A stretch of DNA of 64,000 nucleotides. Source: Pseudanabaena galeata CCNP1313 (GTDB taxonomy: Bacteria > Cyanobacteriota > Cyanobacteriia > Pseudanabaenales > Pseudanabaenaceae). Under the pieces are notes generated by a model. That model searched no databases. It worked only from the letters and a program-made list of their open reading frames with translations, and was not told the origin of the DNA. The stretch lies in assembly GCF_029910235.1 (NCBI RefSeq), contig NZ_CP112874.1, positions 2,914,001 to 2,978,000 on the forward strand, in the 5' to 3' direction. Made by a program: the position numbers and the translations under genes. Of the stretch, positions 17,159 through 25,578 are shown in pieces. Each line of letters begins with the position of its first letter. Within the stretch, counting starts at the first letter, position 1.

Positions 17159-17271
17159 AACGTCAGTTCGACGAAAGCGAAAAATGGTAAGAATCGCTAA
17201 GCGATTCTTACCATTTTTCGCCATTTGCGGCGTGCTTCGCACGCCGCAAATGGCGATATAGAACTCACGTT
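17159..17271 (+). repeat. 113-bp double-hairpin element, family C copy 2
   Basis: AACGTCAGTTCGACGAAAGC to ATATAGAACTCACGTT. Hairpin 1 carries the loop CTAAG and hairpin 2 the loop TTC. It is the consensus-like copy of the family in this window. Confidence 0.85.
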
Positions 17272-17289
17272 AAAAAAACAAACCAATTA

Positions 17290-17369
17290 AGGGTTTTAAA
17301 AACACAAAATGGCTAAGCCATTTTGTGTTTTAGCAAAAATATAGAGACGCAAAGCGTCTCTATATTTTT
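17290..17369 (-). terminator. two hairpins downstream of the carboxyl-terminal protease gene
   Basis: 17335-17369 is AAAAATATAGAGACGC, loop AAA, and its complement with a T-run, 3 bp from the protease stop codon: a good intrinsic terminator. 17290-17332 is GGGTTTTAAAAACACAAAAT plus GGCTAAGCC plus its complement; the same sequence recurs inverted at 53468-53511, so it is a dispersed repeat. Confidence 0.6.
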
Positions 17370-17372
17370 TTT

Positions 17373-18638
17373 TTAGCGAGAGCTTAAACTTTTCAGCTCA
17401 GTCGATAAAATATCGATCGCCTTGGCAAACTGCGGATCAGAGCTTGTCCCAACTAGTTCACGATTTCTGTTGAGATTTTCAAGCTCGGCTTTAGTCAGTT
17501 CAACTACTCGGTCTGGCACTATTCCCATTTGATTGATGTCCCGTCCATTGGGAGTGTAGTACTTAGCGATCGTCACCGCCATACCTGAACCATCACTAAG
17601 AGAATGTACTGACTGCACTAGTCCCTTACCAAAAGTCTTAGTCCCGACAATCACAGCTCGTTTGTTGTCTTGCAAAGCTCCAGATAGGATCTCACTGGCA
17701 CTTGCCGAGCCGCCATCAACTAACACCACAAGGGGCTTGTCCGTAAGAGCTTGACGATTAGCGGTAAGTCTCTCACTCTCGCCCTTGCGATCAATCGTGG
17801 AGACAATGGTGGCATTGTCGAGCCACATCCGCGCAATTTCAGCACTGGAATATAGCAATCCACCAGGATTTGAACGCAAATCTAATATAAATCCAGCAGC
17901 GCCTTTACGCACTTGGTCTTGGATCGCTTTACGCATATCACTGGCGGCATTAGCATTAAACTGGCGCAAGCTGATGTAGCCAATCTTGCCAGCACTAGTA
18001 TCACGCAGGTCTGCCTTGACTGGATGAATCTCAATCTTGGCGCGTTCTAGCTCAATGTCAAATTGTTTGTCGCCACGCTTGATCCCCAGTTTAACCTTTG
18101 TGCCAGCAGGCCCGCGAATTAGGGCAACGGCTTGGTTAATATCCATCCCTTCCGTAGACTTATTCGCGATCGAAGTAATAATGTCTTTGGTTAAAATACC
18201 AGCACGAGATGCAGGTGAATCTTCAATTGGAGCAACAACTGTCAATTGCTTGGTCGTATCATCCATGCCAAGTTGAATCCCAACTCCCGTTAGTTCCCCC
18301 GAAGTATCGATTTGCATACTCTTAAACTGCTCAGGGTCCATAAAGCGAGTATATGGATCGTCGAGAAGTTTAAGCATTTCCCGAACTGAGCGATATGCTT
18401 CAGCTTTGGAAGAGTAATCACGATTTTCGACATACTGTCGTCTGACCTGCCGCCAGTCAACTTTGTTGAAAGCCCCATCAACATATTCGCGATTGATCAG
18501 CTGCCAAGCTTCATCAACGATTTCTTTGGGGCTATCCCTAAATGCGGCGATGCTAGGGTTTGCTAGCTGAAAACCAACAACTGCCACAGCCGCAGCCAAT
18601 GCTGCTGTTGTACCAAGTACAAGTCCGCCTTTTGCCAT
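17373..18638 (-). CDS. carboxyl-terminal processing protease (S41, CtpA/Prc family)
   Basis: 421 residues. Residues 5-28 are a hydrophobic signal or anchor (LVLGTTAALAAAVAVVGFQL). A PDZ domain covers about 110-195 (TGVGIQLGMDDTTKQLTVVA, SRAGILTKDIITSI). The S41 catalytic region follows, with FILDLRSNPGGLL, GGSASASEILSGALQDN (catalytic serine) and KTFGKGLVQS (catalytic lysine). The family cuts C-terminal extensions of exported proteins; cyanobacterial CtpA processes the D1 precursor, and paralogues have other targets. Which paralogue this is cannot be told. Divergent from amt. It lies immediately upstream of a hairpin terminator. Confidence 0.9.
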   Translation of the reverse strand: MAKGGLVLGTTAALAAAVAVVGFQLANPSIAAFRDSPKEIVDEAWQLINREYVDGAFNKVDWRQVRRQYVENRDYSSKAEAYRSVREMLKLLDDPYTRFMDPEQFKSMQIDTSGELTGVGIQLGMDDTTKQLTVVAPIEDSPASRAGILTKDIITSIANKSTEGMDINQAVALIRGPAGTKVKLGIKRGDKQFDIELERAKIEIHPVKADLRDTSAGKIGYISLRQFNANAASDMRKAIQDQVRKGAAGFILDLRSNPGGLLYSSAEIARMWLDNATIVSTIDRKGESERLTANRQALTDKPLVVLVDGGSASASEILSGALQDNKRAVIVGTKTFGKGLVQSVHSLSDGSGMAVTIAKYYTPNGRDINQMGIVPDRVVELTKAELENLNRNRELVGTSSDPQFAKAIDILSTELKSLSSR

Positions 18639-18967
18639 GTCAACTTCCTGAAAAGTGATGTGTGTGAGGAATACAAGAATGCAATATATAAAATCACATT
18701 AACTCTAGCACAGGAGTTTTTAAGCGTGTGATTTTAAAGTTGTATTTTGCTAGGTTTTATGTCTTAAGTTTGTGTGTGATTGTGCGCGTATCGCTATTAA
18801 TCGTCACTAATTTGTCTAGCAATAGCCATTGTATCGTCAAAATGTATAGCTTTACACAAAAACTAAGTACCTGAGTCTGATGTTATGGATGTCATTAATC
18901 TATGTACTTGGTCTATGTACTTGGTCTGTGTACTTAGACATGTTACTTAATTGAGGAGAATCCTAAG
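18639..18967. other. divergent promoter region of the protease and amt
   Basis: Both flanking genes are transcribed outward, so this 329-bp gap should hold both promoters. Besides the 13-bp repeats (18900-18938) I see no clear palindrome or gene. There is no perfect GTA-N8-TAC NtcA box; the nearest is GTATAGCTTTAC with a spacer of six. Confidence 0.45.
18900..18938. promoter_or_regulatory. three 13-bp direct repeats upstream of amt
   Basis: CTATGTACTTGGT occurs twice in tandem (18900-18912, 18913-18925), followed by a variant CTGTGTACTTAGA. The repeats end 29 bp before the GTG start of amt. They could be operator iterons, but a simple tandem duplication is also possible. Confidence 0.45.
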
Positions 18968-20464
18968 GTGTTGGTTTATAAGTCAAATCAAAAGAGGAGA
19001 CTCAAGAGTTCAGTAAACTGGACTGCTTGTATTCCCCTTGCGGCAATTATCGGTGTTTTTTGGGTATACGCAGCTACTGCTCAAACTGCTGCCCCCGAGC
19101 CACTAACTCCAGATAAAGTTCAGGAAAATGTTGCTGCTCTCAAAGTTGGTTTAGATACTCTTTGGGTAGTTATTGCAGCCTTTCTAGTGTTTTTCATGAA
19201 TGCTGGCTTTGCTTTGGTTGAGTCTGGCTTTTGTCGCCGTAAAAATACCGTTAACATTCTCACCAAAAACTTAATCGTATTTGCGATCGCTACCATCGCT
19301 TACTGGATGGTTGGTTTTGGCTTTATGTATGGTGATGACGGCGGTAATGCCTTTATCGGTTTGAAAGGGTTTTTCTTGAATGGTGCTGATAATAGCCCTT
19401 TAACAGGTGATGCTTATAAGGGTGACTTTCCTGGACTTAACTGGACGGGTGTACCGCTAGAAGCTAAGTTCTTCTTCCAGTTAGTTTTTGCCGCAACCGC
19501 CGCAACGATCGTCTCAGGTGCAGTAGCTGAGCGCATTAAGTTTCTTGCCTTCTTGCTATTCAGCTTTTTGTTGGTAGCTGTTTCCTACCCAATCACTGGA
19601 CATTGGATCTGGGGTGGCGGCTGGCTATCACAGGTTGGTTTCTATGACTTTGCTGGCTCTACCGTAGTTCACTCGGTTGGTGGCTGGGGTGCGTTGATTG
19701 GCGCAGCAGTATTAGGAGCTAGAGCTGGTAGATATGGTGAAGACGGCAAAAATCGGGCAATCCCCGGTCATAGTATGAGCCTAGCAACCCTAGGATGCTT
19801 GATCCTCTGGTTAGGTTGGTTTGGCTTCAACCCCGGTTCGACCATGGCGGCTGATGGTCGTTTGATCTCCCATATTGCCTTGACTACAAATATGGGTGCT
19901 TCTGCGGGTGGTATTGCCGCAACCGCCGTGGCTTGGTTGTATCTTGGTAAGCCCGACCTATCAATGATTGTCAACGGTATTTTGGCAGGCTTGGTTGCAG
20001 TTACTGCTCCTTGTGCTTGGATTACCTTACCCAGTGCGATTATCATTGGTGCGATCGGCGGAGCAATTGTTGTATTTTCAGTTGGCTTCTTTGACAAGCT
20101 GAAGATTGACGATCCCGTTGGTGCTACCTCAGTTCACCTTGTTTGTGGTATTTGGGGCAGCTTATCTGTTGGTTTATTCGCCGTTGGTCCGACAGCGGAT
20201 ATTGGCAATAATTTTATTTTGCAAGCTGATGCTGGACCTAAGGCTGGATTGTTCTTGGGCGGTGGCTTTGATCAACTTTTAGCTCAATTGATTGGTGTTG
20301 CCGCCGTTGGTGGTTTTACCGTTGCTTTTAGCTTTATTGCTTGGTACGTTATTTCCCTAATTACAGGTGGTATTCGTGTTGAGCCAGAAGAAGAGTTCAA
20401 GGGACTTGATATCTCTGAACATGGCATGGAAGCCTATTCTGGTTTTAGTAAAGAAAGCGAATAG
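18968..20464 (+). CDS. amt: ammonium transporter
   Basis: 498 residues, starting with GTG nine bases after GAGGAG (18953-18958). The first hydrophobic segment (23-40) reads as a signal peptide, followed by the eleven membrane helices of the Amt/MEP family. Conserved pieces are MNAGFALVESGFCRRKNTVN, the FQLVFAATAATIVSGAVAER stretch, HSVGGWGALIGAAVLGAR (first pore histidine), WLGWFGFNPGS and TSVHLVCGIWGSLSVGLF (second pore histidine). It imports ammonium at the plasma membrane. Nitrogen control by NtcA is usual for cyanobacterial amt genes, but no perfect NtcA box is visible here. Confidence 0.93.
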   Translation: MLVYKSNQKRRLKSSVNWTACIPLAAIIGVFWVYAATAQTAAPEPLTPDKVQENVAALKVGLDTLWVVIAAFLVFFMNAGFALVESGFCRRKNTVNILTKNLIVFAIATIAYWMVGFGFMYGDDGGNAFIGLKGFFLNGADNSPLTGDAYKGDFPGLNWTGVPLEAKFFFQLVFAATAATIVSGAVAERIKFLAFLLFSFLLVAVSYPITGHWIWGGGWLSQVGFYDFAGSTVVHSVGGWGALIGAAVLGARAGRYGEDGKNRAIPGHSMSLATLGCLILWLGWFGFNPGSTMAADGRLISHIALTTNMGASAGGIAATAVAWLYLGKPDLSMIVNGILAGLVAVTAPCAWITLPSAIIIGAIGGAIVVFSVGFFDKLKIDDPVGATSVHLVCGIWGSLSVGLFAVGPTADIGNNFILQADAGPKAGLFLGGGFDQLLAQLIGVAAVGGFTVAFSFIAWYVISLITGGIRVEPEEEFKGLDISEHGMEAYSGFSKESE

Positions 20465-20476
20465 TTTTTCCAAACT

Positions 20477-20640
20477 CCCAAAATAGCAATGGCGGCACTA
20501 AGTGCCGCCATTGCTGTTTTGGGGGTTATGTCCTGATCAAAACTTGCGTTGCAATAGACGAGTGGCGGCGCTTCGCGCCGCCACTCGTCTATTGCAACGC
20601 AAAAAGCAAAGGCAGCCCATGGGGCTGCCTTTGCTTTTTG
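20477..20640 (+). terminator. three successive hairpins after amt
   Basis: 20477-20523: CCCAAAATAGCAATGGCGGC with its complement, the likely amt terminator. 20544-20602: TTGCGTTGCAATAGACGAGT plus GGCGGCGCTTCGCGCCGCC and complement, with the family A core. 20601-20640: AAAAGCAAAGGCAGCCCAT and complement. They fill the gap up to the sulfite reductase leader. Confidence 0.55.
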
Positions 20641-20725
20641 TAAAGTTCATCCTAATTCCGATGGGGTTATCGGGGTATAATGGTGGGGCAAAGAAGTTAA
20701 AAATATACGAAATCTCATTTGAACC

Positions 20726-22651
20726 ATGACAAACACTTTGACAAATCCTGTAAAAGTATCAAAGGTTGAAGTCCTTAAGCAAAAAAGTAACTTTTTACGA
20801 GGTCCTATCAATACTGAACTAACTGATGGCAATCCTTATTTCAGTCAGGATGGTATACAGATCCTGAAGTTTCATGGTTCTTATCAACAAAAAGAGCGAG
20901 ATTTTGAAAAAAACAAGGCTAAAGGGGAAGAAGCGCAGTACAGCATGATGCTGCGTACCCGTAGCCCTGGGGGAGTGATTCCTTGGCAGTTGTATGTGGC
21001 TTTAGATAAACTTTGTGATAAGTATGGCAATCACACTTTACGAGCCACAACGAGACAAGGTTTTCAGATCCACGGCATTCTCAAAGAAAATCTGAAAACT
21101 GTGATTGCTGATATCACCAGAAACATGGGATCAACGGTGGGTGCTTGTGGCGACATCAATCGTAATGTGATGGCTCCATCGGCTCCTTTTAAAAATAAGC
21201 CTGAATATATCTATGCCCGTGACTATGCTTTCAAAATCGCGGACTTATTAGCACCACAGGCTGGCGCTTATTATGACATTTGGCTTGACGGTGAAGTTGC
21301 CGTGACTTCTTCCGAAGCACCAGAAGTGACTGAGGCGCGAAATCGTCAGGGAACAGGGAAGGCTAAAACAAATATCAGTGATACTGAGCCGATCTATGGT
21401 GTGCAGTATCTGCCACGCAAATTTAAAATTGCGATCGCGGTTGCTGGTGATAACTCAGTTGATCTCTACACCAATGACTTGGCGTTGGTGGTGATTACCA
21501 ATGCTCAAAACGAATTAGAAGGCTTTAACGTCTATGTCGGTGGTGGTTTAGGTCGCGCCCACAATAACGATGCAACGATTGTCAGAATGGCTGACAGCAT
21601 TGGTTTTGTGCCTGTTGCAAATATTTATGATGTGATTAAGGCGATCGTTTCATTGCAACGGGACTATGGCGATCGCCACAATCGTCGTCATTCTCGCTTC
21701 AAGCATATTTTGCATGAGTGGGGTGTAGAGAAATTTAAGCAAGTTTTATTGGAATACTATCCAACCAAGCTTGATGTAGCTCGTGAATTGCCTGATTTCA
21801 AATATCAGGATTATTTGGGCTGGCATGAGCAGGGTGATGGCAAATACTTTGTCGGTGTCTCGATTGAAAATGGTCGGGTAAGCGATCGCGAAGATCTAAA
21901 ACTGAAAACGGCTTTGCGGGAAATCAGCGAGAAATTCCACCATGATTTTGTCCTTACGCCTAATCACAACTTGTTGATTACGGAAGTCGCTGCCGATGAG
22001 AAAGAAGAGATTCAAAAGATTCTCGATCGCTGTGGTGTTCTTCCTACAGACAAAATTGATTCTCTAGTGCGTTACTCAATGGCTTGTCCCGCATTTCCGA
22101 CCTGTGGATTAGCGATCGCTGAGTCAGAACGCGCATTACCCAGCGTATTAGCCAGAATCCGCCAACTATTAGTGCGTTTGGGCTTAGAGAACGAAACCTT
22201 TGTCACCCGCATGACAGGTTGCCCCAATGGTTGCGCCCGTCCTTACATGGCGGAACTTGCTTTTGTGGGCAGCGCCGTAGATGAATACCAAATTTGGCTA
22301 GGTGGTAGCTTTAACTCGACTCGTTTGGCTCAGCCCTATGTCCAGCGTTTGCACATTAACAATCTTGAAAAAGGTTTAGAGCCTCTATTTGTTTATTTCC
22401 GAAATGAACGAGTTGCGGGTGAAACTTTTGGTGATTTTTGCGATCGCAAGGGCATCGAAGACTTACACAAGTATGCGGAAACCTATGTTCCCGAAGTAGA
22501 TGAAACCGACTCTAAGGGCAAACGTAAAGATGTCCGTCATCGCGTTACCCTTTCGGCAAAGTCCTATGAACTGCTCAAAAAAGCCGTCGAGGAAAAGGGT
22601 GCTTCGATGAAGGATCTTGTGGAAACAGCTTTGGAGAAATATTTGGGTTAG
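20726..22651 (+). CDS. sir: ferredoxin-dependent sulfite reductase
   Basis: 641 residues. Two ferredoxin-like/sirohaem repeats are visible: MLRTRSPGGVIPWQLYVALD and LRATTRQGFQIHGILKEN near the N-terminus, and CGDINRNVMAPSAPF. The 4Fe-4S/sirohaem cysteines lie in CPAFPTCGLA and TGCPNGCARPYMAE. The cytosolic enzyme reduces sulfite to sulfide with six electrons from ferredoxin. The length and the SIR-type CPAFPTC pattern favour sulfite over nitrite reductase. A lysine-rich C-terminal extension (RHRVTLSAKSYELLKKAV, residues about 600-641) resembles a short helical tail. It is upstream of the decarboxylase gene, with a hairpin between. Confidence 0.9.
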   Translation: MTNTLTNPVKVSKVEVLKQKSNFLRGPINTELTDGNPYFSQDGIQILKFHGSYQQKERDFEKNKAKGEEAQYSMMLRTRSPGGVIPWQLYVALDKLCDKYGNHTLRATTRQGFQIHGILKENLKTVIADITRNMGSTVGACGDINRNVMAPSAPFKNKPEYIYARDYAFKIADLLAPQAGAYYDIWLDGEVAVTSSEAPEVTEARNRQGTGKAKTNISDTEPIYGVQYLPRKFKIAIAVAGDNSVDLYTNDLALVVITNAQNELEGFNVYVGGGLGRAHNNDATIVRMADSIGFVPVANIYDVIKAIVSLQRDYGDRHNRRHSRFKHILHEWGVEKFKQVLLEYYPTKLDVARELPDFKYQDYLGWHEQGDGKYFVGVSIENGRVSDREDLKLKTALREISEKFHHDFVLTPNHNLLITEVAADEKEEIQKILDRCGVLPTDKIDSLVRYSMACPAFPTCGLAIAESERALPSVLARIRQLLVRLGLENETFVTRMTGCPNGCARPYMAELAFVGSAVDEYQIWLGGSFNSTRLAQPYVQRLHINNLEKGLEPLFVYFRNERVAGETFGDFCDRKGIEDLHKYAETYVPEVDETDSKGKRKDVRHRVTLSAKSYELLKKAVEEKGASMKDLVETALEKYLG

Positions 22652-22653
22652 TG

Positions 22654-22694
22654 AATTTATGATGGGAGGCGCTTCGCGTCGCCCATCATAAATT
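22654..22694 (+). terminator. hairpin between sir and the decarboxylase gene
   Basis: AATTTATGATGGGAGGCGC, loop TTC, GCGTCGCCCATCATAAATT (one mismatch). It starts 3 bp after the sir stop codon. Similar GGCGCTTCGCG cores occur in many other intergenic palindromes here. Confidence 0.55.
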
Positions 22695-22717
22695 TTGCCA
22701 TATATTTAAAATAGACC

Positions 22718-24139
22718 TTGAATCAAGATTTAGTTCCATTATTAGAAGCGGCGCGGCGATATCTAGATATCAATCACGCGCCTTTTTATATGCCAGCACA
22801 TAAACGGGGGCAGGGAATAGATGGCGAGTTGATGGCAATCATGGGGAAGAATATGTTTCGCCTAGATTTGCCAGAATTACCTGATCTTGAAGACTGCATC
22901 ACTGAAGCTGAAGCTCTTGCTGCTGATGCTTATGGTAGCGATCGCGCATGGTTTCTGACCAATGGCTCTACTTGTGGTGTGCAAGCGATGCTTTTGGCAA
23001 CCTGTGGAGCAGGCGATAAGATTCTCATTGGGCGCAATTGCCATAAAGCGGCGATCGCAGGATTAGTTCTCAATGGTGCTACACCGATTTATTTACCTAC
23101 TGACTATCTAGCAGAATTTGATTTGGATTTGGGTGTGAGTCCTAAAACTCTAGAATTATTTCTAAATCTGCATCCTGACGCAAAAGCAGTCATGCTGGTA
23201 AGTCCTAATTATTTTGGAGTCTGTGGCGAACTAGAGAAAATGGTAGCGATCGCCCATTCTTTTGATGTTCCTCTATTAGTCGATGCTGCTCACGGAGCGC
23301 ATTTAGGGTTTCATCCTGACCTACCAAAATCGGCACTGCAAGCAGGAGCCGATCTCGTCGTCCAATCTACGCACAAAGTGGCAGGTAGTCTCACGCAGTC
23401 TTCAATGTTGCATTTACAAGGCAATCGTATTGCTACTGAACAGGTTGATCGGGCTTTACAAATATTGCGATCGAGCAGTCCCAATCTCTTGCTCTTGATT
23501 TCTCTGGATGTGGCAAGGCGACAAATGGCTGTGCATGGCAAAGAACTCTTAACTGAGACATTGAAGCTAGCAAAAGCTGCGCGATCGCAATTAAACCAAA
23601 TTCCGAATTTGCGAACCTTTAGTCAAATAGAAGTTGCCACTCTTGATGATACTCGACTTACGGTGATAACTGATTGCTTAGAGATTACAGGGTTTGAAGC
23701 TGATGAATATTTACATTCCCAACTGGATGTGATGGCGGAAATGCCAACACTTACGCAATTAGTATTTAGTCTTAGCTTTGGTAACACTCAAACTGATATT
23801 GAGCGGCTAGTGAATGGACTTCAACAACTCAGTAAGGAAAAAGGAAAAAGGAAAAAGGAAAAAACAATCACCAATTACCAATTACCAATCACCAATTACC
23901 AATCTAAACTTACTCCTCGTGAGATCTATTTTGCTAAAAGCGATCGCCTTCCTCTCAATCAAGCGATCGGGCGAATTAGTGCAGAATCTCTTTGTCCCTA
24001 TCCCCCAGGGATTCCTTTGGTTTGTATTGGTGAAGAAATTAGATTAGAGGTTGTGGAAATTTTGCAAGCTATTGTGCGATCGGGTGGCATCATCAATGGA
24101 GCTAGTGACGAAACTCTCAAAACAATTCTAGTTGTATAG
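22718..24139 (+). CDS. Orn/Lys/Arg-type PLP-dependent decarboxylase, with in-frame simple repeat insert
   Basis: 473 residues from a TTG (MNQDLVPLLEAARRYLDINH). Fold-type I decarboxylase motifs: APFYMPAHKRGQG, WFLTNGSTCGVQAMLLA, LVDAAHGAHLGFHP (Asp of the cofactor site) and VQSTHKVAGSLTQSS with the PLP lysine K220. The family decarboxylates ornithine, lysine or arginine, or acts as an arginine/ornithine-type enzyme in cyanobacteria; the substrate is uncertain. The C-terminal domain is short (SDRLPLNQAIGRISAESLCP, YPPGIPLVCIGEEI). Residues 373-395 (KEKGKRKKEK, TITNYQLPITNYQ) are encoded by GGAAAAA and CCAATTA repeats normally seen between genes. A TTG start is supported by the position after the hairpin. 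Confidence 0.85.
   Translation: MNQDLVPLLEAARRYLDINHAPFYMPAHKRGQGIDGELMAIMGKNMFRLDLPELPDLEDCITEAEALAADAYGSDRAWFLTNGSTCGVQAMLLATCGAGDKILIGRNCHKAAIAGLVLNGATPIYLPTDYLAEFDLDLGVSPKTLELFLNLHPDAKAVMLVSPNYFGVCGELEKMVAIAHSFDVPLLVDAAHGAHLGFHPDLPKSALQAGADLVVQSTHKVAGSLTQSSMLHLQGNRIATEQVDRALQILRSSSPNLLLLISLDVARRQMAVHGKELLTETLKLAKAARSQLNQIPNLRTFSQIEVATLDDTRLTVITDCLEITGFEADEYLHSQLDVMAEMPTLTQLVFSLSFGNTQTDIERLVNGLQQLSKEKGKRKKEKTITNYQLPITNYQSKLTPREIYFAKSDRLPLNQAIGRISAESLCPYPPGIPLVCIGEEIRLEVVEILQAIVRSGGIINGASDETLKTILVV
23832..23905 (+). repeat. short tandem repeats inside the decarboxylase gene
   Basis: AAGGAAAAAGGAAAAAGGAA repeats are followed by CAATCACCAATTACCAATTA repeats with a seven-base period. Such heptamer repeats (STRR) are common in cyanobacterial intergenic DNA. 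Here they sit inside the open frame between the main and C-terminal domains, adding about 23 residues without a stop. Confidence 0.75.
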
Positions 24140-24238
24140 TTTAACAACCAAAAGCTATAGCTGTAAAGGCTAGTATGACAAGATGTCTTTTGACTTGGGA
24201 GAAGGAATGACGCAATGTCTATCAAGGTTGATTTATCA

Positions 24239-24330
24239 TATAGCAATCCTGAATAGGTTGTGAGAGTGCGCCCCAAAGGGGCGCACTCTCACAACCCTCA
24301 AAATCTTACAACTCATTTAGGAGCGATATA
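24239..24330. repeat. palindromic element related to the 424-655 array
   Basis: Left end TATAGCAATCCTGAATAGGT, core GGTTGTGAGAGTGCGCCCC, loop AAA, and complement, then CTTACAACTCATTTAGGAGC and GATATA. The ends read as inverted copies of TAT(A/C)GC...TGA(A/G)T(G)AG(G/T)TTGT, matching the unit at 424. Confidence 0.6.
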
Positions 24331-24333
24331 GAC

Positions 24334-24426
24334 ATGATTGTTCATATTGAGATGAGTGAAGACCTATTGACTTTCTTAAATCTAGATAAGCATTTGGCGA
24401 AGTCCAGTTACCTTGGCTTAACCTAA
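24334..24426 (+). pseudogene. 30-codon ORF resembling the start of a UPF0175-type antitoxin
   Basis: MIVHIEMSEDLLTFLNLDKH resembles the N-terminus of UPF0175 proteins, whose full length is about 80 residues. The frame stops after 30 codons and no continuation is seen in other frames. TAGGAG lies 11 bases upstream. It is probably a gene remnant; assignment is weak. Confidence 0.3.
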
Positions 24427-24473
24427 TACTGCGATCGGAAAACCATTTATCTTGTTGAGTATTAACAATAACT

Positions 24474-24974
24474 ATGCTGGAATACCTTCCGCCTTTAAAT
24501 GACCATAACTTGCCGTATCCCGATACAATTCATCCAATTGTGGTGCATTTTGTGATTGCGATGGTGTTATTTGCCGTAGTATGCGATTTCATTGGCTACT
24601 TCACCCGTAATCCTCGACTGTACGAAGTTAGCTGGTGGAATCTATTTTTTGCCACAATTTCTATCTTTATTGCGATTATCTTTGGACAAATTGAAGCAGG
24701 GCTTGCTGAACCTTATAGTTCAGTAGAACCTACTTTAAACTTACATACCATCATCGGTTGGTCACTTTCGGGAATTATTGCTGCGATTACAGGATGGCGC
24801 TATGTCTTACGTATCCGTGATCCCAAGACTTTACCTATGTCTTTTCTAGGTGTGGGTGTACTATTAACAGGAATAGTTCTTTTTCAAGTTTATTTAGGTG
24901 ATTTGCTGGTTTGGGTCTATGGACTGCATACAGTTCCAGTAGTGGAAGCATTTAGAGAAGGTGGTTTGAAATGA
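24474..24974 (+). CDS. DUF2231-like membrane protein 1 of the oxidase operon
   Basis: 166 residues, with four predicted membrane helices (about 23-42, 54-76, 90-110, 121-141). The IHPIVVHFVIAMVLFAVVCD stretch (IHP...VHF) is the DUF2231 hallmark. The stop overlaps the start of the next gene by four bases. Such pairs precede the second cytochrome oxidase cluster in several cyanobacteria, where they may help assembly or bind haem; their function is not established. Confidence 0.78.
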   Translation: MLEYLPPLNDHNLPYPDTIHPIVVHFVIAMVLFAVVCDFIGYFTRNPRLYEVSWWNLFFATISIFIAIIFGQIEAGLAEPYSSVEPTLNLHTIIGWSLSGIIAAITGWRYVLRIRDPKTLPMSFLGVGVLLTGIVLFQVYLGDLLVWVYGLHTVPVVEAFREGGLK

Positions 24975-25570
24975 ATGCAGCATTAATTGATCAATTACAT
25001 AGTCAACTGGGGCTAAATGGCTTGCCCTATGCAATTCCGATTCATCCGAATTTAGTGCATCTGACCTTGGGATTGTTTATTGTCGCGATCGGCTTCGATT
25101 TGGTGGGCGTATTTTTTGTTTTGGAAAAGCCTCTATTCAAATTTATGGCGATCCCTGCGGCTAGGTCGAATTTTTTTGATGTCGGTTGGTACAACATGGT
25201 CGCCGCCGCGATCGTTACTTTCTTTACGGTCGGCGCAGGTTTTTATGAAATCCTTCTTGCTACACCCGATGAGAACGTCAAAAGTGCTTGGGGTTTTCAA
25301 GCAATGGAGACGATGATTTGGCATGGTGTGGGCGGTGTGCTTCTATTAGCTCTAATCGTGGGTATGACTATCTGGCGTGGGTTTCAGCGCTTCTTATGGC
25401 GCAAGGATATGGGGCAACAGGTGCAATGGAGCTATTTGTTAGCAGGACTCGTAATCTTCGTGATCATGTTTGCCCACGGGACTTTGGGCGCACAGCTTGC
25501 CTCAGAGTTTGGGGTGCATATTACCGCCGATCGCCTGTTACGCATGGGTCAAGATCTTAATTCGCTATAG
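24971..25570 (+). CDS. DUF2231-like membrane protein 2 of the oxidase operon
   Basis: 199 residues with four predicted membrane helices. AIPIHPNLVHLTLGLFIVAI (IHP...VH) repeats the histidine pattern of the preceding protein, so the two are probably paralogous partners. ATG overlaps the stop of the first gene (ATGA), and the gene ends 8 bp before ctaC, so the three are one transcription unit. Confidence 0.78.
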   Translation: MNAALIDQLHSQLGLNGLPYAIPIHPNLVHLTLGLFIVAIGFDLVGVFFVLEKPLFKFMAIPAARSNFFDVGWYNMVAAAIVTFFTVGAGFYEILLATPDENVKSAWGFQAMETMIWHGVGGVLLLALIVGMTIWRGFQRFLWRKDMGQQVQWSYLLAGLVIFVIMFAHGTLGAQLASEFGVHITADRLLRMGQDLNSL

Positions 25571-25578
25571 GGATAACC

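Noticed and set aside
18841-18938. An NtcA box upstream of amt
   Set aside because: No GTA-N8-TAC with the correct spacing; the candidates have spacers of 6 or 9-11 bases.
20726-22651. Ferredoxin-nitrite reductase instead of sulfite reductase
   Set aside because: The 641-residue length, the CPAFPTC motif and the lack of nearby nitrate genes favour sulfite reductase.
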